A DNA stretch of 64,000 nt from contig RIAZ01000007.1 of NCBI GenBank assembly GCA_003762615.1, positions 1-64,000 of the forward strand, written 5' to 3'. The notes under the pieces are model-generated. The model was not told the DNA's origin. It was given only the letters and a program-made list of their open reading frames with translations, and searched no databases. Each line of letters begins with the position of its first letter. Positions within the stretch are counted from its first letter, which is position 1. The stretch is from Muribaculaceae bacterium Isolate-037 (Harlan) (GTDB lineage: Bacteria; Bacteroidota; Bacteroidia; Bacteroidales; Muribaculaceae). The position numbers and the translations under genes are program-made. Shown piece after piece: positions 63,668 through 64,000 of this stretch.

Positions 63668-64000
63668 TTTAAGCGTCTAATTTTGACGTGTAGGTCAGGA
63701 GAAAGGGCTTCAAAGCCCCTTCTCTTAAATTTTGTCAAAAATTTAGATTTTTTAATTATTATTAAAAACGCTACCGATGACCATCGGTAGCGATAAGCCC
63801 ATCACCCCCTAAGGGGGGAGTTTACATTCATATTCTTGACGAACAAGTTATATGACACGTTGTTCTTTTTATAGTATGCCTGTATCTATACTCCTCACGG
63901 CATTGCTTCAGCCATATAACCAACATAGAATCTTCCAAAATCTGTGTCAATGTACATTTTTCGATTTAAAAATTATCAGTGCAAAGATAAATCTTATTCC
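63668..64000 (-). mobile_element. Internally deleted IS66-type element, copy 3 (continues past the window)
   Basis: Begins with TTAAGCGTCTAATTTTGACG (63668-63687) and shares the 5' module, a perfect CGCTACCGAT/ATCGGTAGCG hairpin (63769-63792), the CCCCCTAAGG repeat and the ORF1/-7-box module with copies 1 and 2. It lacks the TnpC-like frame of copy 2. Its right terminus should lie about 40 bp beyond base 64000. Confidence 0.7.

Overview
The window reads as a chromosomal segment from a Bacteroidales bacterium, most likely Muribaculaceae (S24-7) or a close relative. This is inferred from the gene set: PPi-dependent phosphofructokinase, Na+-NQR, an ExbB/ExbD/ExbD/TonB/PstS-like/TPR cluster, and the two-gene BlaI/M56 module. 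It is also inferred from many promoters of the Bacteroidetes form TTTG-(19-21 nt)-TAnnTTTG. No 16S gene or database search supports the family-level call.

Region 1 (1-13 kb) is mostly housekeeping on the minus strand: pfp, kdsB (Kdo activation), a flippase-like membrane protein, a GT4 glycosyltransferase, tRNA-Cys and two HU-family genes. One HU protein is a chimera with a membrane segment, a repeat tract and a LysM domain. Then come a TraB/GumN protein, a BlaI/BlaR1-like pair whose sensor carries two TonB C-terminal domains, and an MscS channel. Region 2 (12.7-29.3 kb) holds ndk, an M23/LysM endopeptidase, an IS630-family insertion sequence, kdsA, rsmE, a nucleoside-type MFS transporter, a Crp/Fnr regulator, tRNA-Met, a lipoprotein, a MurB-metallo-beta-lactamase fusion, prfA, rpsP, two identical tRNA-Glu genes, a MurU-like/AmgK-RapZ pair (apparent cell-wall sugar salvage) and pgk.

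Region 3 (29.4-51.1 kb) is energy coupling and core metabolism on the plus strand. It contains the TonB energising operon with a PstS-like lipoprotein and a TPR protein, the complete nqrABCDEF operon, glyA, bioD, a DEDD exonuclease, an LpxH-type hydrolase, a SufT/PaaD-like protein, two outer-membrane barrels and priA. A perfect 60-bp palindrome lies between two convergent units at 45.7 kb.

Region 4 (51.1-64 kb) is accessory. A HEPN-MNT toxin-antitoxin pair is followed by fcl and gmd (GDP-L-fucose synthesis), separated by an unusual array of mini-palindromes. Next come a two-gene unit of an OLD/AAA-type ATPase and a probable PD-(D/E)xK nuclease (a candidate defence system), two orphan MNT nucleotidyltransferases, and a membrane-anchored S24/S26-like protein with a membrane partner. 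The end is an AT-rich glycan locus (GT2, GT11 fucosyltransferase, a GT-A-like protein and a polymerase-like membrane protein). Its gene pairs are separated by three internally deleted IS66-type elements. The GDP-fucose genes and the GT11 gene fit one pathway making a fucosylated surface glycan.
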